Shown here piece by piece: positions 22,835-33,394 of a stretch of 64,000 nt of DNA. The number at the start of each line of letters is the position of its first letter. Positions within the stretch are counted from its first letter, which is position 1. This stretch comes from Cupriavidus gilardii. Its GTDB lineage: Bacteria; Pseudomonadota; Gammaproteobacteria; Burkholderiales; Burkholderiaceae. The notes below the pieces were generated by a model. It was not told where the DNA came from, made no database searches, and was given only the letters and a program-made list of their open reading frames with translations. The translations under genes were made by a program, and so were the position numbers. The stretch spans positions 26,965-90,964 of the forward strand of contig NZ_VZOV01000020.1 in the NCBI RefSeq assembly GCF_008801915.1. The letters are read 5' to 3'.

Positions 22835-23959
22835 TCAGACCACCTGGGCCAGCTTGAAGATCGGCAGATACATCGCGATCACCAGCGCGCCGATCAGCAC
22901 GCCCAGCACCACGACGATCAGCGGCTCGACCATGCCGGCGACCGCGGCGACGCCCTCGTCGACCTCGCGCTCGCAGCATTGCGCGACATGGAGCAGCATC
23001 GTGTCGAGCGCGCCCGATTCCTCGCCGATGCGCGTCATCTGCAGCGCCATCGGGTCGAACGCGGCACTGGCGCGCATTGCCGTCGCCAGGCTGGCGCCGC
23101 AACGCACCGCGCGTTCGATCTGCCGCGTGGCATCGCGGTACACACGATTGCCGGCGGCTCCCGCGACCAGCGCCATGGCCTCGACCAGCGGCGTGCCCGC
23201 GGCGGACAGCGTCGCCAGCGTGCGCGTCCAGCGTGCCACCGCCGCCTTGCGCAGCAGCGGACCGGCCAGCGGCAACCGCAGCACCGCGCGATCGCGCGCA
23301 TGGCGCAGCGCAGCCGAGCGCCGCAGCGCATGCCGCAGGGCCAGCCACGCCAGCGGCGGCAGCAACAACAGCAGCTGCCAGTTGGCAACCAGGCCATCCG
23401 ACACCGCGATCACGAATTGCGTGGGTCCGGGCAGTTCGGCGCCGGCGCCGAAGCCGACGAAGACCTGCTTGAAGGCGGGAATGACGAACAGCATCAGGAT
23501 CGTCGTCACGGCGGCGGCGACCGCCAGCACCACCAGCGGATAGCGCAGCGCGGCGCGTACCTGGCCACGCAGCGCGATCTCCTGTTGCTGATGGACGCAC
23601 AGCCTGTCGAGCATGCCGCCGAGCGCGCCGCTGTGCTCGCCGGCTTCGACCAGGCTGCAGTACAGCGCGTCGAACGTGCGGGGATGGCGGCGCATGGCCT
23701 GCGCCAGGCCGCTGCCGCCCTCGATGTCGGCGCGCAATTGCGCCAGCAGGCGGCGCCACGCCGGGTCGCCATGGCCGCGCGCGATGATGTCCAGCGCCGG
23801 CAGCAGCGGCACGCTGGCGCCCAGCAGCGTCGACAGCTGGCGGGTGAAGCGCGCGATGTCCTCGGCATGGAATCGGGGTGGCGCGATGACGCGCGCCATG
23901 GCCCTGAGGCGGACGGCGGCGCGCGGTGCCGGCGCCGCCATGGTGGACCCGGATGGCAT
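22835..23959 (-). CDS. pilC: Type IV pilus inner-membrane platform protein PilC
   Basis: PilC is the GspF-family platform on which PilB acts. The 374-residue protein shows two GspF domains: the first starts near FTRQLSTLLGASVPLLPAL and the second near RTLATLSAAGTPLVEAM. Three hydrophobic segments are seen, the last close to the C-terminus (LIVVVLGVLIGALVIAMYL). The start is uncertain; ATGs at codons 7 and 21 are alternatives. It lies between pilB and pilD. Confidence 0.94.
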   Translation of the reverse strand: MPSGSTMAAPAPRAAVRLRAMARVIAPPRFHAEDIARFTRQLSTLLGASVPLLPALDIIARGHGDPAWRRLLAQLRADIEGGSGLAQAMRRHPRTFDALYCSLVEAGEHSGALGGMLDRLCVHQQQEIALRGQVRAALRYPLVVLAVAAAVTTILMLFVIPAFKQVFVGFGAGAELPGPTQFVIAVSDGLVANWQLLLLLPPLAWLALRHALRRSAALRHARDRAVLRLPLAGPLLRKAAVARWTRTLATLSAAGTPLVEAMALVAGAAGNRVYRDATRQIERAVRCGASLATAMRASAAFDPMALQMTRIGEESGALDTMLLHVAQCCEREVDEGVAAVAGMVEPLIVVVLGVLIGALVIAMYLPIFKLAQVV

Positions 23960-23992
23960 GATCGTTCGGTCGATCTTCGTGATGGATTGTCG

Positions 23993-25255
23993 TTATGGAT
24001 TGGTCGTCGCCAGCACCTCGGCCAGCGAGGTCGTGCCCGCCCTGACCTTGAGCAGCCCCGCCTCGCGCAACGATAGCACGCCCTCGCGGCGCGCCTGCTG
24101 GGCCAGCGCACGGGCACTGCCCCGCGACAGGATGATGTTCTGCATCGCGTCGGAGACCGGCATCACCTGATGGATGCCGCAGCGCCCGCGATAACCGCTG
24201 CCGCGGCACGCGGCGCAGCCGACCGGCTGGCAGGGCTGCCAGTCGCCGTCGAGCAAGGTGTCCGCGAAACCGGCCTCGCGCAGCGCGGACAGCGGCACCG
24301 GGACCGGACGTTTGCAGGCGCACAGCATGCGGGCCAGCCGCTGCGCGGTGATCACCAGCACGCTGGCGGCCAGGTGAAAGGGCGCGACGCCAAGCTGCGC
24401 GAGCCGTGTCAGCGTGCCCGGCGCATCGTTGGTGTGCAGCGTCGACAGTACCAGATGGCCGGTCTGCGCCGCCTTGACCGCGACATCGGCGGTTTCGGCA
24501 TCGCGGATCTCGCCGACCATGATCACGTCCGGGTCCTGCCGCAGCAACGCTCGCAGCACGGTGGGGAAGTTCAGGCCAATCTTGTCGTGGATATTGACCT
24601 GGTTGATGCCGGCCAGCTGGATCTCGGCCGGGTCCTCGGCCGTCGAGATATTGCGCTCGTGCTGGTTCAGCAGATTCAGGAGGGCGTACAGCGAAACGGT
24701 CTTGCCGCTGCCGGTCGGACCGGTGACCAGCACCATGCCGTGCGGACGGCGCAGCCGCTCGAGCAGCACGGCCAGCTGCGTCGGCTCGAGGCCGAGGCTG
24801 TCCATATCGAGCCGCACACTGGACGCGGCCAGCATGCGCAGCACGATCTTTTCGCCGAACAGCGTCGGCAGCGTCGATACGCGCAGATCGACCGCGCGGC
24901 CGGCGGCCCCGTCAGGCGTCGCCTCGCCGTCGCGCCGCGGCACCACGAACCGCATGCGGCCATCCTGCGGTACACGCTTCTCGGCGATGTCCAGCCGCGC
25001 CAGCACCTTGATCCGCGTCGCGATGCGATCGCGAATGTCCAGCGGCGGACGGGCGACCTCGTGCAGCTGCCCATCGATGCGAAAGCGCACGCGATAGAAG
25101 CCTTCGTACGGCTCGAAGTGCAGGTCCGAGGCGCCGCGCCGGCAGGCCTCGGCCAGCAGCGTCTGGACGAAGCGCACGACCGGCGCGTCGTCGACCGATG
25201 GCATGGCGGGGTCGTATTCGATCGGCGCATCGGACGGGGCGGTCATGGCGATCAT
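23993..25255 (-). CDS. pilB: Type IV pilus assembly ATPase PilB-like (short form)
   Basis: This GspE/PilB family ATPase powers pilus extension. Walker A GPTGSGKT (near residue 178), the Asp-box/Walker B region with VGEIRDAETADVA, and a tetracysteine zinc site (CACK and CAAC-x-GSGYRGRC) are present. The protein is about 420 residues from ATG 25255, or 417 from the next ATG, against about 570 in typical PilB: the N-terminal MshEN-type domain is missing. Upstream frame extends to 25351 but looks unlike that domain. It may be a lineage-specific short form; confidence in the family is high, in the start moderate. Confidence 0.88.
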   Translation of the reverse strand: MIAMTAPSDAPIEYDPAMPSVDDAPVVRFVQTLLAEACRRGASDLHFEPYEGFYRVRFRIDGQLHEVARPPLDIRDRIATRIKVLARLDIAEKRVPQDGRMRFVVPRRDGEATPDGAAGRAVDLRVSTLPTLFGEKIVLRMLAASSVRLDMDSLGLEPTQLAVLLERLRRPHGMVLVTGPTGSGKTVSLYALLNLLNQHERNISTAEDPAEIQLAGINQVNIHDKIGLNFPTVLRALLRQDPDVIMVGEIRDAETADVAVKAAQTGHLVLSTLHTNDAPGTLTRLAQLGVAPFHLAASVLVITAQRLARMLCACKRPVPVPLSALREAGFADTLLDGDWQPCQPVGCAACRGSGYRGRCGIHQVMPVSDAMQNIILSRGSARALAQQARREGVLSLREAGLLKVRAGTTSLAEVLATTNP

Positions 25256-25371
25256 GGCGGGCGGGACGCAGTGCGGGAGTGGCCCAGTGTGCGATGCGCC
25301 GGCGGGAACGGGAATGCGCCCAGTCTCAAATGGCGGGGACGGCCAAAGCAAGAAGACTTAAACGAACGGAC

Positions 25372-25408
25372 CAAAACAAAAGGGCCGTGCATCGCTGCAC
25401 GGCCCTTT
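25372..25408 (-). terminator. Rho-independent terminator after tRNA-Pro
   Basis: An 11-bp perfect stem (25381-25391 with 25396-25406, loop of 4) is followed, on the minus strand, by TTTTGTTTTGG. It lies just after the 3' end of tRNA-Pro and before pilB, so it ends the ispB/tRNA transcript. Confidence 0.9.
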
Positions 25409-25417
25409 CGGAAAAAC

Positions 25418-25494
25418 TGGTCGGGGTGAGAGGATTCGAACCTCCGGCCTCTACGTCCCGAACGTAGCGCTCTACCAGGCTAAGCTACACCCCG
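25418..25494 (-). tRNA. tRNA-Pro (anticodon CGG)
   Basis: A 77-base tRNA reads on the minus strand with a 7-bp acceptor stem (CGGGGTG with CACCCCG), encoded CCA at 25418-25420, a 5-bp anticodon stem CTACG/CGTAG, loop TTCGGGA with anticodon CGG, and the T-loop TTCGAAT. It lies only 19 bases after the ispB stop on the same strand, so it either shares the ispB transcript or has a promoter inside ispB. No integrase or repeated tRNA fragment is seen nearby. Confidence 0.97.
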
Positions 25495-25513
25495 TTTTCT
25501 GTTCCCCGCCGCG

Positions 25514-26500
25514 TCAGGACTGACGTTGCAGCGAGAAAGCACATAACTTTATCAGCGTTTCCTTCAGTTGTGAAGAGGGAAATTGCATTGCCGCGCGTTC
25601 GGCCGCATCGGCCTCGCGTTTTGCGGCCTCGAAGGTCGCATCCAGGGCCCCGCATTGATGGATGGCCGAGAACACCGCGTCGAAGTGTTCGGTGCCGCCC
25701 TGGACGATCGCCTCGCGCGCCAGCGCGCGTTGCTCGGCGCTGCCATGCTCCATCAGATGCAGCAGCGGCAGCGTCGGCTTGCCCTCGCGCAGGTCGTCGC
25801 CGGCGTTCTTGCCCATCTGTTCGGCGCTGGCGGTGTAGTCGAGCATGTCGTCGATCAGCTGGAAGGCGGTGCCGATGCGGCGGCCGTATTCGGCGGCCGC
25901 CTCTTCCATCGCCGCGTCGGCACCCGCCAGCACCGCGCCAAGCTGGGCCGAGGCCTCGAACAGCTTGGCGGTCTTGTAGCGGATCACCTGCAGATAGCGC
26001 TCCACCGTGACGTCGGGGTCGTGCATGTTCAGCAGCTGTAGCACCTCGCCCTCGGCGATCACGTTGGTCGCGTCCGACAGGATCTGCATGATGCGCATGC
26101 TGCCGGCGTCGACCATCATCTGGAACGCGCGCGAATAGAGAAAGTCGCCGACCAGCACGCTGGCGGCATTGCCGAACACCGCGTTGGCGGTCTGGCGGCC
26201 GCGCCGCAGCTCGGATTCGTCGACCACGTCGTCGTGCAGCAGCGTGGCGGTGTGGATGAATTCCACCACCGCGGCCAGTTCGTGATGGCGATGTCCGTCA
26301 TAGCCCAGCGCGCGTGCGGACAGCAGCAGGATCACGGGGCGCAGGCGCTTGCCGCCCGCGCCGATGATGTATTCGCCGATCTGTTCGATCAGGGGCACTT
26401 CGGAAGACAGGCGCTGCCGGATGACTGCATCGACGGCGCGCATGTCGGCAGCGACCGGAGCGAGCAAGGCAGAAGCGGAAGACTCGGACAAGATGATCAC
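25514..26500 (-). CDS. ispB: Polyprenyl (octaprenyl) diphosphate synthase
   Basis: This trans-isoprenyl diphosphate synthase builds the long prenyl chain of ubiquinone. Both aspartate-rich motifs are present: DDVVD (in LLHDDVVDESELRRG) and DDMLD (in QLIDDMLDY), with the KxxR-type GGKRLRP segment near the N-terminus. The product has about 328 residues from GTG 26500; a TTG at 26491 is an equally possible start and neither has a clear ribosome-binding site. It is divergent from rplU/rpmA, the usual arrangement. Confidence 0.93.
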   Translation of the reverse strand: MIILSESSASALLAPVAADMRAVDAVIRQRLSSEVPLIEQIGEYIIGAGGKRLRPVILLLSARALGYDGHRHHELAAVVEFIHTATLLHDDVVDESELRRGRQTANAVFGNAASVLVGDFLYSRAFQMMVDAGSMRIMQILSDATNVIAEGEVLQLLNMHDPDVTVERYLQVIRYKTAKLFEASAQLGAVLAGADAAMEEAAAEYGRRIGTAFQLIDDMLDYTASAEQMGKNAGDDLREGKPTLPLLHLMEHGSAEQRALAREAIVQGGTEHFDAVFSAIHQCGALDATFEAAKREADAAERAAMQFPSSQLKETLIKLCAFSLQRQS

Positions 26501-26628
26501 CGTTACGCAGAACGAGCGATTATATGCGATGGCCGTGTCCAGATGGCCCGGATGGCACCTCGTGCGCGCGATCGCGCGGCGCGTTCGCCGGCGGATACCG
26601 GCTTGCGGGCCGGGGCGGGACCGGCGCC

Positions 26629-26634
26629 TATAAT
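26629..26634 (+). promoter_or_regulatory. Perfect -10 hexamer TATAAT
   Basis: TATAAT occurs at 26629-26634 with no good -35 at 17 bases (TTGCGG at 26603 is 20 bases upstream). An ATG begins exactly 7 bases after the hexamer, where transcription would start, suggesting a leaderless message for the 36-codon ORF. Confidence 0.5.
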
Positions 26635-26640
26635 GCCGCC

Positions 26641-26751
26641 ATGAACAAGCCCGCCGCTCCCGATGGCCATGGCCGCCGCCCCTTCCGCCGCCTCGCGTGG
26701 TGGGTCGCGTTCGCCGCGCTGGCCGGATTTCTGCTCGCCGAGGCGACCTGA
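26641..26751 (+). CDS. Putative 36-residue single-span membrane peptide
   Basis: The ORF begins ATG 26641 and ends TGA 26749-26751. It encodes a basic, Pro/Arg-rich N-terminal half followed by one hydrophobic stretch (WWVAFAALAGFLLAEA) that could span the membrane with the N-terminus inside. There is no ribosome-binding site; the start sits directly at the predicted transcription start of a perfect -10. I do not recognise a family. It stands between the divergent ispB and the rplU promoter, where a real gene would be easy to overlook. Confidence 0.4.
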   Translation: MNKPAAPDGHGRRPFRRLAWWVAFAALAGFLLAEAT

Positions 26752-26807
26752 GGGGCCACTGCATTAAGTGCGCTGCCCGTCTCTGCGGGCCTATGTGTTT
26801 GTTTTCT

Positions 26808-26836
26808 TTGCACTTTTCCCGCTGCTCGTATAGAAT
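26808..26836 (+). promoter_or_regulatory. Sigma-70-type promoter of rplU-rpmA
   Basis: TTGCAC (26808-26813), a 17-base spacer and TAGAAT (26831-26836, within TATAGAAT) form a good housekeeping promoter about 150 bases before the rplU start. The long leader could hold ribosomal-protein autoregulatory structure; none was identified. Confidence 0.75.
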
Positions 26837-26986
26837 GCCGAGTTTCCTCCGGCTGAACTGCTGTTGTTGCGTCCGTGCCGGCGGGAGATAACCGGGCCGA
26901 AAGCGCGTTGCATGGCCGCTTCGCCTAGCCGCGAAGCCGCGCCAGCGCTGGCTTTTGGGCGTTTATTCACATCGAGAGGTTCGACA

Positions 26987-27298
26987 ATGTACGCGGTCGT
27001 AAAAACCGGCGGCAAGCAATACAAGGTTGCTGCTGGCGAAAAACTGAAAGTAGAACAGATACCGGCAGACATTGGCGCAGAAATCACGCTCGACCAAGTG
27101 CTCGCAGTGGGCGCTGGCGACCAGATCAAGTTTGGTACGCCGCTGGTCAGCGGGGCTTCCGTCAAAGCTACCGTTATCTCCCAGGGTCGTCACGACAAGG
27201 TGAAGATCTTCAAGATGCGCCGTCGCAAGCATTACCAGAAGCGCCAAGGCCATCGCCAGAATTACACCGAACTGCGCATCGAAGCGATCGTTGCCTGA
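26987..27298 (+). CDS. rplU: 50S ribosomal protein L21
   Basis: L21 binds 23S rRNA near domain VI in the 50S subunit. The 103-residue protein starts [14 protein letters not shown] and contains the C-terminal [16 protein letters not shown] segment typical of the family. ATG 26987 follows GAGAGGTTC. rpmA follows after 63 bases, the universal pairing. Confidence 0.98.
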   Translation: MYAVVKTGGKQYKVAAGEKLKVEQIPADIGAEITLDQVLAVGAGDQIKFGTPLVSGASVKATVISQGRHDKVKIFKMRRRKHYQKRQGHRQNYTELRIEAIVA

Positions 27299-27361
27299 GT
27301 CCCCGCGGACCGCAACGAGAGCAAATCGGTGACATCCAGGTAAAGCGACAGGAGCTAAGTC

Positions 27362-27622
27362 ATGGCACAGAAAAAAGGCGGCGGTTCCACACGGAACGGC
27401 CGCGATTCCGAATCGAAGCGTCTGGGCGTGAAGGTGTTTGGTGGCCAGGCCATCAACGCCGGCGGCATCATCGTCCGCCAGCGCGGTACCCGTGTGCATG
27501 CCGGCGAGAACGTCGGCGTGGGCAAGGACCACACCCTCTTCGCCCTGGTTGACGGCCACGTGAAGTTCGCCGTCAAGGGCGCTGCCAAGAAGCAGCAGGT
27601 CAGCGTCGTTCCGGCAGCCTGA
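27362..27622 (+). CDS. rpmA: 50S ribosomal protein L27
   Basis: L27 reaches the peptidyl-transferase centre with its N-terminal tail. The 86-residue protein begins [20 protein letters not shown], the canonical tail and core. It has AGGAG upstream and a strong terminator downstream. Confidence 0.98.
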   Translation: MAQKKGGGSTRNGRDSESKRLGVKVFGGQAINAGGIIVRQRGTRVHAGENVGVGKDHTLFALVDGHVKFAVKGAAKKQQVSVVPAA

Positions 27623-27643
27623 CCACTGCCTTGCAGCACGAAG

Positions 27644-27673
27644 GCCCCGCAACCCTTGCGGGGCTTTTTCTTT
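27644..27673 (+). terminator. Rho-independent terminator after rpmA
   Basis: A 9-bp stem (27644-27652 with 27656-27664, loop CCC) is followed by TTTTTCTTTT. It separates the rplU-rpmA unit from obg, so obg probably has its own promoter in the next 90 bases. Confidence 0.92.
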
Positions 27674-27717
27674 TCTGGCGACAATGTCGAACGTCGCCCG
27701 CCGCCGGCAGCGCCTGA

Positions 27718-28857
<1,140 letters not shown>

Positions 28858-28919
28858 TCGCCTCGCCGGAATTCTGTCCCGGATCTTTGCCCGGCACGAC
28901 CCTACTTCAGGAGACACAG

Positions 28920-30044
28920 TTGCCCACCCAATCGGTCATCGCGCAGGCCCGGCGCATCGTCGTCAAGGTCGGATCGAGCCTCGTCACCAACGACGGCAAG
29001 GGGCTGGACCACGATGCCATCGCCCGCTGGGCGGCGCAGATCGCCAGGCTGCGTACCGCCGGCAAGGAAGTCGTGCTGGTCAGCTCGGGCGCGATCGCCG
29101 AGGGCATGCAGCGGCTGGGATGGGTGCGCCGTCCGCGCGAGATTCATGAGTTGCAGGCCGCGGCCGCGGTCGGCCAGATGGGGTTGGCCCAGGTCTACGA
29201 GAGCCAGTTCGGCCGCTATGGCATCCGCACCGCGCAGGTGCTGCTGACCCATGCCGACCTGGCCGACCGCGAGCGCTACCTGAATGCGCGCTCGACGCTG
29301 CTGACGCTGCTCGGCCTGGGCGTGGTGCCGATCATCAACGAGAACGACACGGTCGTCACCGACGAAATCAAGTTCGGCGACAACGATACGCTGGGCGCGC
29401 TGGTCACCAACCTGATCGAGGGCGATGCGCTGGTGATCCTGACCGACCAGCGCGGCCTGTACACCGCCGATCCGCGCAAGGATCCGGCCGCCGAGTTCGT
29501 GCACGAGGCGCTGGCCGGCACGCCGCAGCTCGAGGCGATGGCCGGCGGCGCCGGCACCGCGATCGGCCGCGGCGGCATGCTGACCAAGATCCTGGCGGCC
29601 AAGCGCGCGGCCAAGTCGGGCGCCCATACGGTGATCGCGTCCGGACGCGAGGCCGACGTGCTCGCGCGTCTGGCCGGCGGCGAGGCGATCGGCACGCAGC
29701 TGCTGGCGCCGACCGGGCGGCTGACCGCGCGCAAGCAATGGATGGCCGACCATCTGCAGCTGCGTGGGCGCGTCGTCATCGATGCCGGCGCGGTCGACAA
29801 GCTGACCGCGGGCGGCAAGTCGCTGCTGCCGATCGGCGTGGTGGAAGTGCAGGGCGAGTTCGCGCGCGGCGAGGTCATCGCCTGCGTCGATGCGCAGGGG
29901 CGCGAGGTGGCACGCGGCCTGACCAACTATTCGAGCGCGGAGGCGCGGCTGATCGCGCGCAAGCCGTCGTCGGAAATCGAAGCGGTGCTCGGCCATCTGA
30001 ACGAGCCCGAGCTGATCCACCGGGACAACCTCGTACTCGTCTGA
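28920..30044 (+). CDS. proB: Glutamate 5-kinase
   Basis: ProB phosphorylates glutamate at the start of proline synthesis. The 374-residue protein has the amino-acid kinase domain ([33 protein letters not shown]) and a C-terminal PUA domain (from about residue 285). Initiation is at TTG 28920, with AGGAGA 6 bases upstream; no ATG or GTG lies near the conserved start. It is 62 bases after obg. Confidence 0.95.
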   Translation: MPTQSVIAQARRIVVKVGSSLVTNDGKGLDHDAIARWAAQIARLRTAGKEVVLVSSGAIAEGMQRLGWVRRPREIHELQAAAAVGQMGLAQVYESQFGRYGIRTAQVLLTHADLADRERYLNARSTLLTLLGLGVVPIINENDTVVTDEIKFGDNDTLGALVTNLIEGDALVILTDQRGLYTADPRKDPAAEFVHEALAGTPQLEAMAGGAGTAIGRGGMLTKILAAKRAAKSGAHTVIASGREADVLARLAGGEAIGTQLLAPTGRLTARKQWMADHLQLRGRVVIDAGAVDKLTAGGKSLLPIGVVEVQGEFARGEVIACVDAQGREVARGLTNYSSAEARLIARKPSSEIEAVLGHLNEPELIHRDNLVLV

Positions 30045-30054
30045 GCGGACGCAA

Positions 30055-30091
30055 GAAGGCCGGCGATGGCAATCCGCCGCCGCCGGCCTTC
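30055..30091. terminator. Hairpin between convergent proB and the CNP1-like gene
   Basis: An 11-bp stem (30055-30065 with 30081-30091) sits in the 68-base gap between two stop codons. There is no long T-run on either side, so it is a weak or factor-assisted bidirectional terminator. Confidence 0.55.
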
Positions 30092-30112
30092 ATCGTAGTC
30101 TGTCGATACCCC

Positions 30113-30751
30113 TTACTGGTACGCGCCCTGCCGGGCCACGCCGTCGCGGATCGCGCGCACGATGTCCTCGGTCTTGCCCGCCACCGCGCGGCCGTCGCAA
30201 AGATATTCGGACGCCAGCGTCGCCGCATAGCTGTTGCGCACGCTGGTGCTCATCGTCCGCCATTGCTCGGCGCCCGCGCTCTGGTTCGGCACCCAGGTCT
30301 TGCTGCCGGGCGGCATGGTGGCGAACAGCTTGCGCTGGAACACGTCGCAGCGCACCCCTTCGTAGCTGATGTTGCGCACGCCGGTCGGGCTGGTGATCAC
30401 CGCGGTGTAGCGCACCGCGCCGTCCTCGCCGACCAGGATCGACTTGGCGTCCACCGCGAACGACAGGCGCCCCGTGGTGCTGACGTCAAACGGCAGCAGA
30501 TCGGCGTCGGCCGGCGGCGGCGGCAGCTTGGTCGCGGCCTCCTGGAAGCCCTTGGAGGCGAGCCGGTCGAGCAGGAAGACCGGTTCCTCGGCCTCCTCCG
30601 CTTCGAGCTGGGCGGCGCGCTTGGGCGTCTCGGTGCTGGTCGAACAGGCGCTCACCAGGGCGACCGCGAACAGCGTGGCAAGCCCGGCAGCCAGACCGTT
30701 GAGGGTCGCGCTGCCGGTGTGGCGTCGGCCGAAGCCGGCGGGTTTAGTCAT
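30113..30751 (-). CDS. CNP1-like family lipoprotein
   Basis: The protein of 212 residues has a signal peptide with lipobox LVSAC, putting the lipidated cysteine at residue 36. The mature part matches, as I recall it, the CNP1-like family found in beta-proteobacteria (originally a cryptic neisserial protein); its function is unknown. Conserved-looking segments include [23 protein letters not shown] and the C-terminal SEYLCDG with paired cysteines. Its start overlaps the rppH stop by 8 bases, so it is translated in the rppH unit. Confidence 0.75.
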   Translation of the reverse strand: MTKPAGFGRRHTGSATLNGLAAGLATLFAVALVSACSTSTETPKRAAQLEAEEAEEPVFLLDRLASKGFQEAATKLPPPPADADLLPFDVSTTGRLSFAVDAKSILVGEDGAVRYTAVITSPTGVRNISYEGVRCDVFQRKLFATMPPGSKTWVPNQSAGAEQWRTMSTSVRNSYAATLASEYLCDGRAVAGKTEDIVRAIRDGVARQGAYQ

Positions 30752-31403
30752 CAGTGCTCCGCGTTTGCACGCAGACCGGCGCTTCCGGCTGCGTCAGGGT
30801 AGGGGACGGCTGGCTGGCGGCCGGCGTATTGCCCGGGGCTTGCCGGCCCGCGCGCTGGCCGCCGGCGCGGCCGGCGTTGCCGTGGGTCCCGGCATGGTGG
30901 TTGCCGTAGGGACTGAGCGGCGCCCGCTGGCCGCGATGCAGAAAGCGCGACAGCTCCGTCAGCGCCATCTGGTAGACCTCGCGCTTGAATTCGATCACCG
31001 CATCGAGCGGCACCCAGTACTGGCTCCAGCGCCAGGCGTCGAATTCCGGGTGGTCGGTGGCGCGCAGGCAGATATCGCAATCGCGCGCCGCCATCCGCAG
31101 CAGGAACCAGATCTGTTTCTGCCCCTTGTAATGCCCGCGAATCTCGCGGCGTATGAACTTGTCCGGCACCTCGTAACGCAGCCAGTCGCGCGTGCGACCG
31201 ACGATCCTGACGTGCTCGGGCAGCAGTCCGACCTCTTCATGCAGTTCGCGGTACATCGCCTGTTCCGGCGTCTCGCCGTATTTGATGCCGCCTTGGGGAA
31301 ACTGCCAAGAATGTTCGCCGATTCGCTTGCCCCAGAACACCTCGTTCCGTGCGTTGATGAGGATGATGCCGACGTTCGGGCGGAAGCCTTCACGATCGAG
31401 CAT
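30744..31403 (-). CDS. rppH: RNA pyrophosphohydrolase
   Basis: RppH removes pyrophosphate from mRNA 5' ends and so triggers RNase E decay. The start [15 protein letters not shown] and the Nudix box [20 protein letters not shown] are canonical. At 219 residues it is longer than E. coli RppH (176); the extra C-terminal part (from about 165) is Gly/Arg/Ala/Pro-rich and probably disordered. It is divergent from proS, and a TATAAT -10 lies 33 bases upstream. Confidence 0.95.
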   Translation of the reverse strand: MLDREGFRPNVGIILINARNEVFWGKRIGEHSWQFPQGGIKYGETPEQAMYRELHEEVGLLPEHVRIVGRTRDWLRYEVPDKFIRREIRGHYKGQKQIWFLLRMAARDCDICLRATDHPEFDAWRWSQYWVPLDAVIEFKREVYQMALTELSRFLHRGQRAPLSPYGNHHAGTHGNAGRAGGQRAGRQAPGNTPAASQPSPTLTQPEAPVCVQTRSTDD

Positions 31404-31435
31404 GACTGCACCTCGAATCCTTTAGAATTACGTCG

Positions 31436-31441
31436 ATTATA
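31436..31441 (-). promoter_or_regulatory. -10 hexamer for rppH
   Basis: TATAAT reads on the minus strand at 31441-31436, about 33 bases before the rppH ATG. The -35 region at 17-bp spacing is poor. It stands in the 259-base spacer with the divergent proS. Confidence 0.55.
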
Positions 31442-31662
31442 AAGGAAGCGCGGGGTCCGTCCGGACCGGTCCAGCGTGCTGGTTTTCCCCGACGAAATGC
31501 GCCGTTTCAGGCGCCTTTCGCCGGCCCAGACACCGTGTCGCGACCGTGTTCCTGGCGGCGTTTTCCGACGCTGTCCTCGACCCTGTCGCACCCCTTGCCC
31601 TTTTCCCATCGATCCGCGCCGCGTGCGCCGTCCCAACCTGCTGTCCCAACCGAAAGCCACGG

Positions 31663-33390
31663 ATGAAAGCTTCGCAATTCTTCATTTCCACTCTCAAGGA
31701 AGCCCCCGCCGACGCGGAGATCGTCTCGCACAAGCTAATGATGCGCGCCGGCATGATCAAGAAGCTGGGTGCCGGCATCTATAGCTATATGCCAACCGGC
31801 CTGCGCGTGATCCGCAAGATCGAGCGGATCGTCCGTGAGGAGATGAACCGCGCCGGCGCCGTCGAACTGCTGATGCCGTTCGTGCAGCCGGCCGAGCTGT
31901 GGCAGGAGACCGGCCGCTGGGACAAGATGGGCCCGGAGCTGCTGCGCCTGAAGGATCGCCATGAGCGCGACTTCGTGCTGCAGCCCACTTCGGAGGAGGT
32001 CGTCACCGACATCGTCCGCACCGAGATCCGCAGCTACAAGCAGCTGCCGCTGAACCTGTACCAGATCCAGACCAAGTTCCGCGACGAGCGCCGGCCGCGC
32101 TTCGGCATCATGCGCGGGCGCGAGTTCACGATGAAGGACGCCTATTCGTTCGACCGCGACGAGGAAGGCATGAAGGTGTCGTACCGCCAGATGTACGACG
32201 CCTATATCCGCATCTTCCAGCGCTTCGGCCTGGAGTTCCGCGCGGTGGCGGCCGACAACGGCGCGATCGGCGGCTCGGGCTCGCACGAGTTCCACGTGAT
32301 CGCCGACACCGGCGAGGATGCGATCGTCTACTGCCCCGAGTCTGACTACGCCGCGAACATGGAGGCCGCCGAGGCGCTGCCGCTGCTGGCCGAACGCGCG
32401 CCCGCGCGCGAGGCGCTGACGCGCACGCCGACGCCGGGCAAGGCCAAGTGCGAGGACGTCGCCGAGCTGCTGGGCATCCCGCTGGAACGCACCGTCAAGT
32501 CGATCGTGCTGGCGACCGAGGGCCCTGCCGGCGAGCCCGCGCAGATCTGGCTGCTGCTGCTGCGCGGCGACCACGATCTGAACGAGATCAAGGCGTCGAA
32601 GGTGCCGGGCCTGGCCGAGTTCCGCTTCGCCACCGAGGCGGAGATCGTCGCCACCTTCGGCACGCCGCCCGGCTATCTGGGCCCGATCGGTGCCAAGGCG
32701 CCGATCCGCGTGGTGGCCGACCGCACCGTGGCCAACATGAGCGACTTCGTCTGCGGCGCCAACGAGCGCGACTATCACCTGACCGGCGTCAACTGGGGCC
32801 GGGACCTGCCCGAGCCGCTCGTGGCGGACCTGCGCAACGTGGTCGAAGGCGACGCCTCGCCCGACGGCAAGGGGCGGCTGGCGATCTGCCGCGGCATCGA
32901 GGTCGGCCATGTGTTCATGCTCGGCACGCGCTATTCGGCGGCGATGAACGCGACCTTCCTCGACGAGAACGGCAAGACCCAGCCGATGCAGATGGGCTGC
33001 TACGGCATCGGCGTGACCCGCATCGTCGGCGCGGCGATCGAGCAGAACTACGACGAGCGCGGCATCATCTGGCCCGCGGCGATCGCGCCGTTCGAGGTGG
33101 TGGTGTGTCCGGTCGGCTACGACCGCTCGGAAGCGGTCAAGGCCGAGGCCGACCGCATCCATGCCGAGTTGCTGGCGGCCGGCGTCGACGCGATCCTGGA
33201 CGACCGCGGCGAGCGCCCCGGCGTGATGTTCGCCGACTGGGAACTGATCGGCGTGCCGCATCGCGTGGTGGTCGGCGACCGCGGCCTGAAGGAAGGCCAG
33301 GTCGAGTACCAGGGCCGGCGCGACGCCGAGGCGAGCCGCGTGGCGGTGGCCGACATCGTCGGGCATGTCCGCAAGCTGCTGGCCAGCTGA
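31663..33390 (+). CDS. proS: Prolyl-tRNA synthetase (bacterial type with editing domain)
   Basis: ProS charges tRNA-Pro. The 575-residue protein starts [20 protein letters not shown] and has class II motifs ([21 protein letters not shown]), the INS editing domain inserted at about 225-390 that hydrolyses Ala-tRNA-Pro, and the anticodon-binding domain at the C-terminus. ATG 31663 fits the family; the upstream frame extension is unconserved. Confidence 0.97.
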   Translation: MKASQFFISTLKEAPADAEIVSHKLMMRAGMIKKLGAGIYSYMPTGLRVIRKIERIVREEMNRAGAVELLMPFVQPAELWQETGRWDKMGPELLRLKDRHERDFVLQPTSEEVVTDIVRTEIRSYKQLPLNLYQIQTKFRDERRPRFGIMRGREFTMKDAYSFDRDEEGMKVSYRQMYDAYIRIFQRFGLEFRAVAADNGAIGGSGSHEFHVIADTGEDAIVYCPESDYAANMEAAEALPLLAERAPAREALTRTPTPGKAKCEDVAELLGIPLERTVKSIVLATEGPAGEPAQIWLLLLRGDHDLNEIKASKVPGLAEFRFATEAEIVATFGTPPGYLGPIGAKAPIRVVADRTVANMSDFVCGANERDYHLTGVNWGRDLPEPLVADLRNVVEGDASPDGKGRLAICRGIEVGHVFMLGTRYSAAMNATFLDENGKTQPMQMGCYGIGVTRIVGAAIEQNYDERGIIWPAAIAPFEVVVCPVGYDRSEAVKAEADRIHAELLAAGVDAILDDRGERPGVMFADWELIGVPHRVVVGDRGLKEGQVEYQGRRDAEASRVAVADIVGHVRKLLAS

Positions 33391-33394
33391 CGCC

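Noticed and set aside
25418..25494. tRNA-Pro as an integration site of a genomic island
   Set aside because: No integrase, no repeated tRNA 3' fragment and no atypical DNA flank it; neighbours are conserved core genes.
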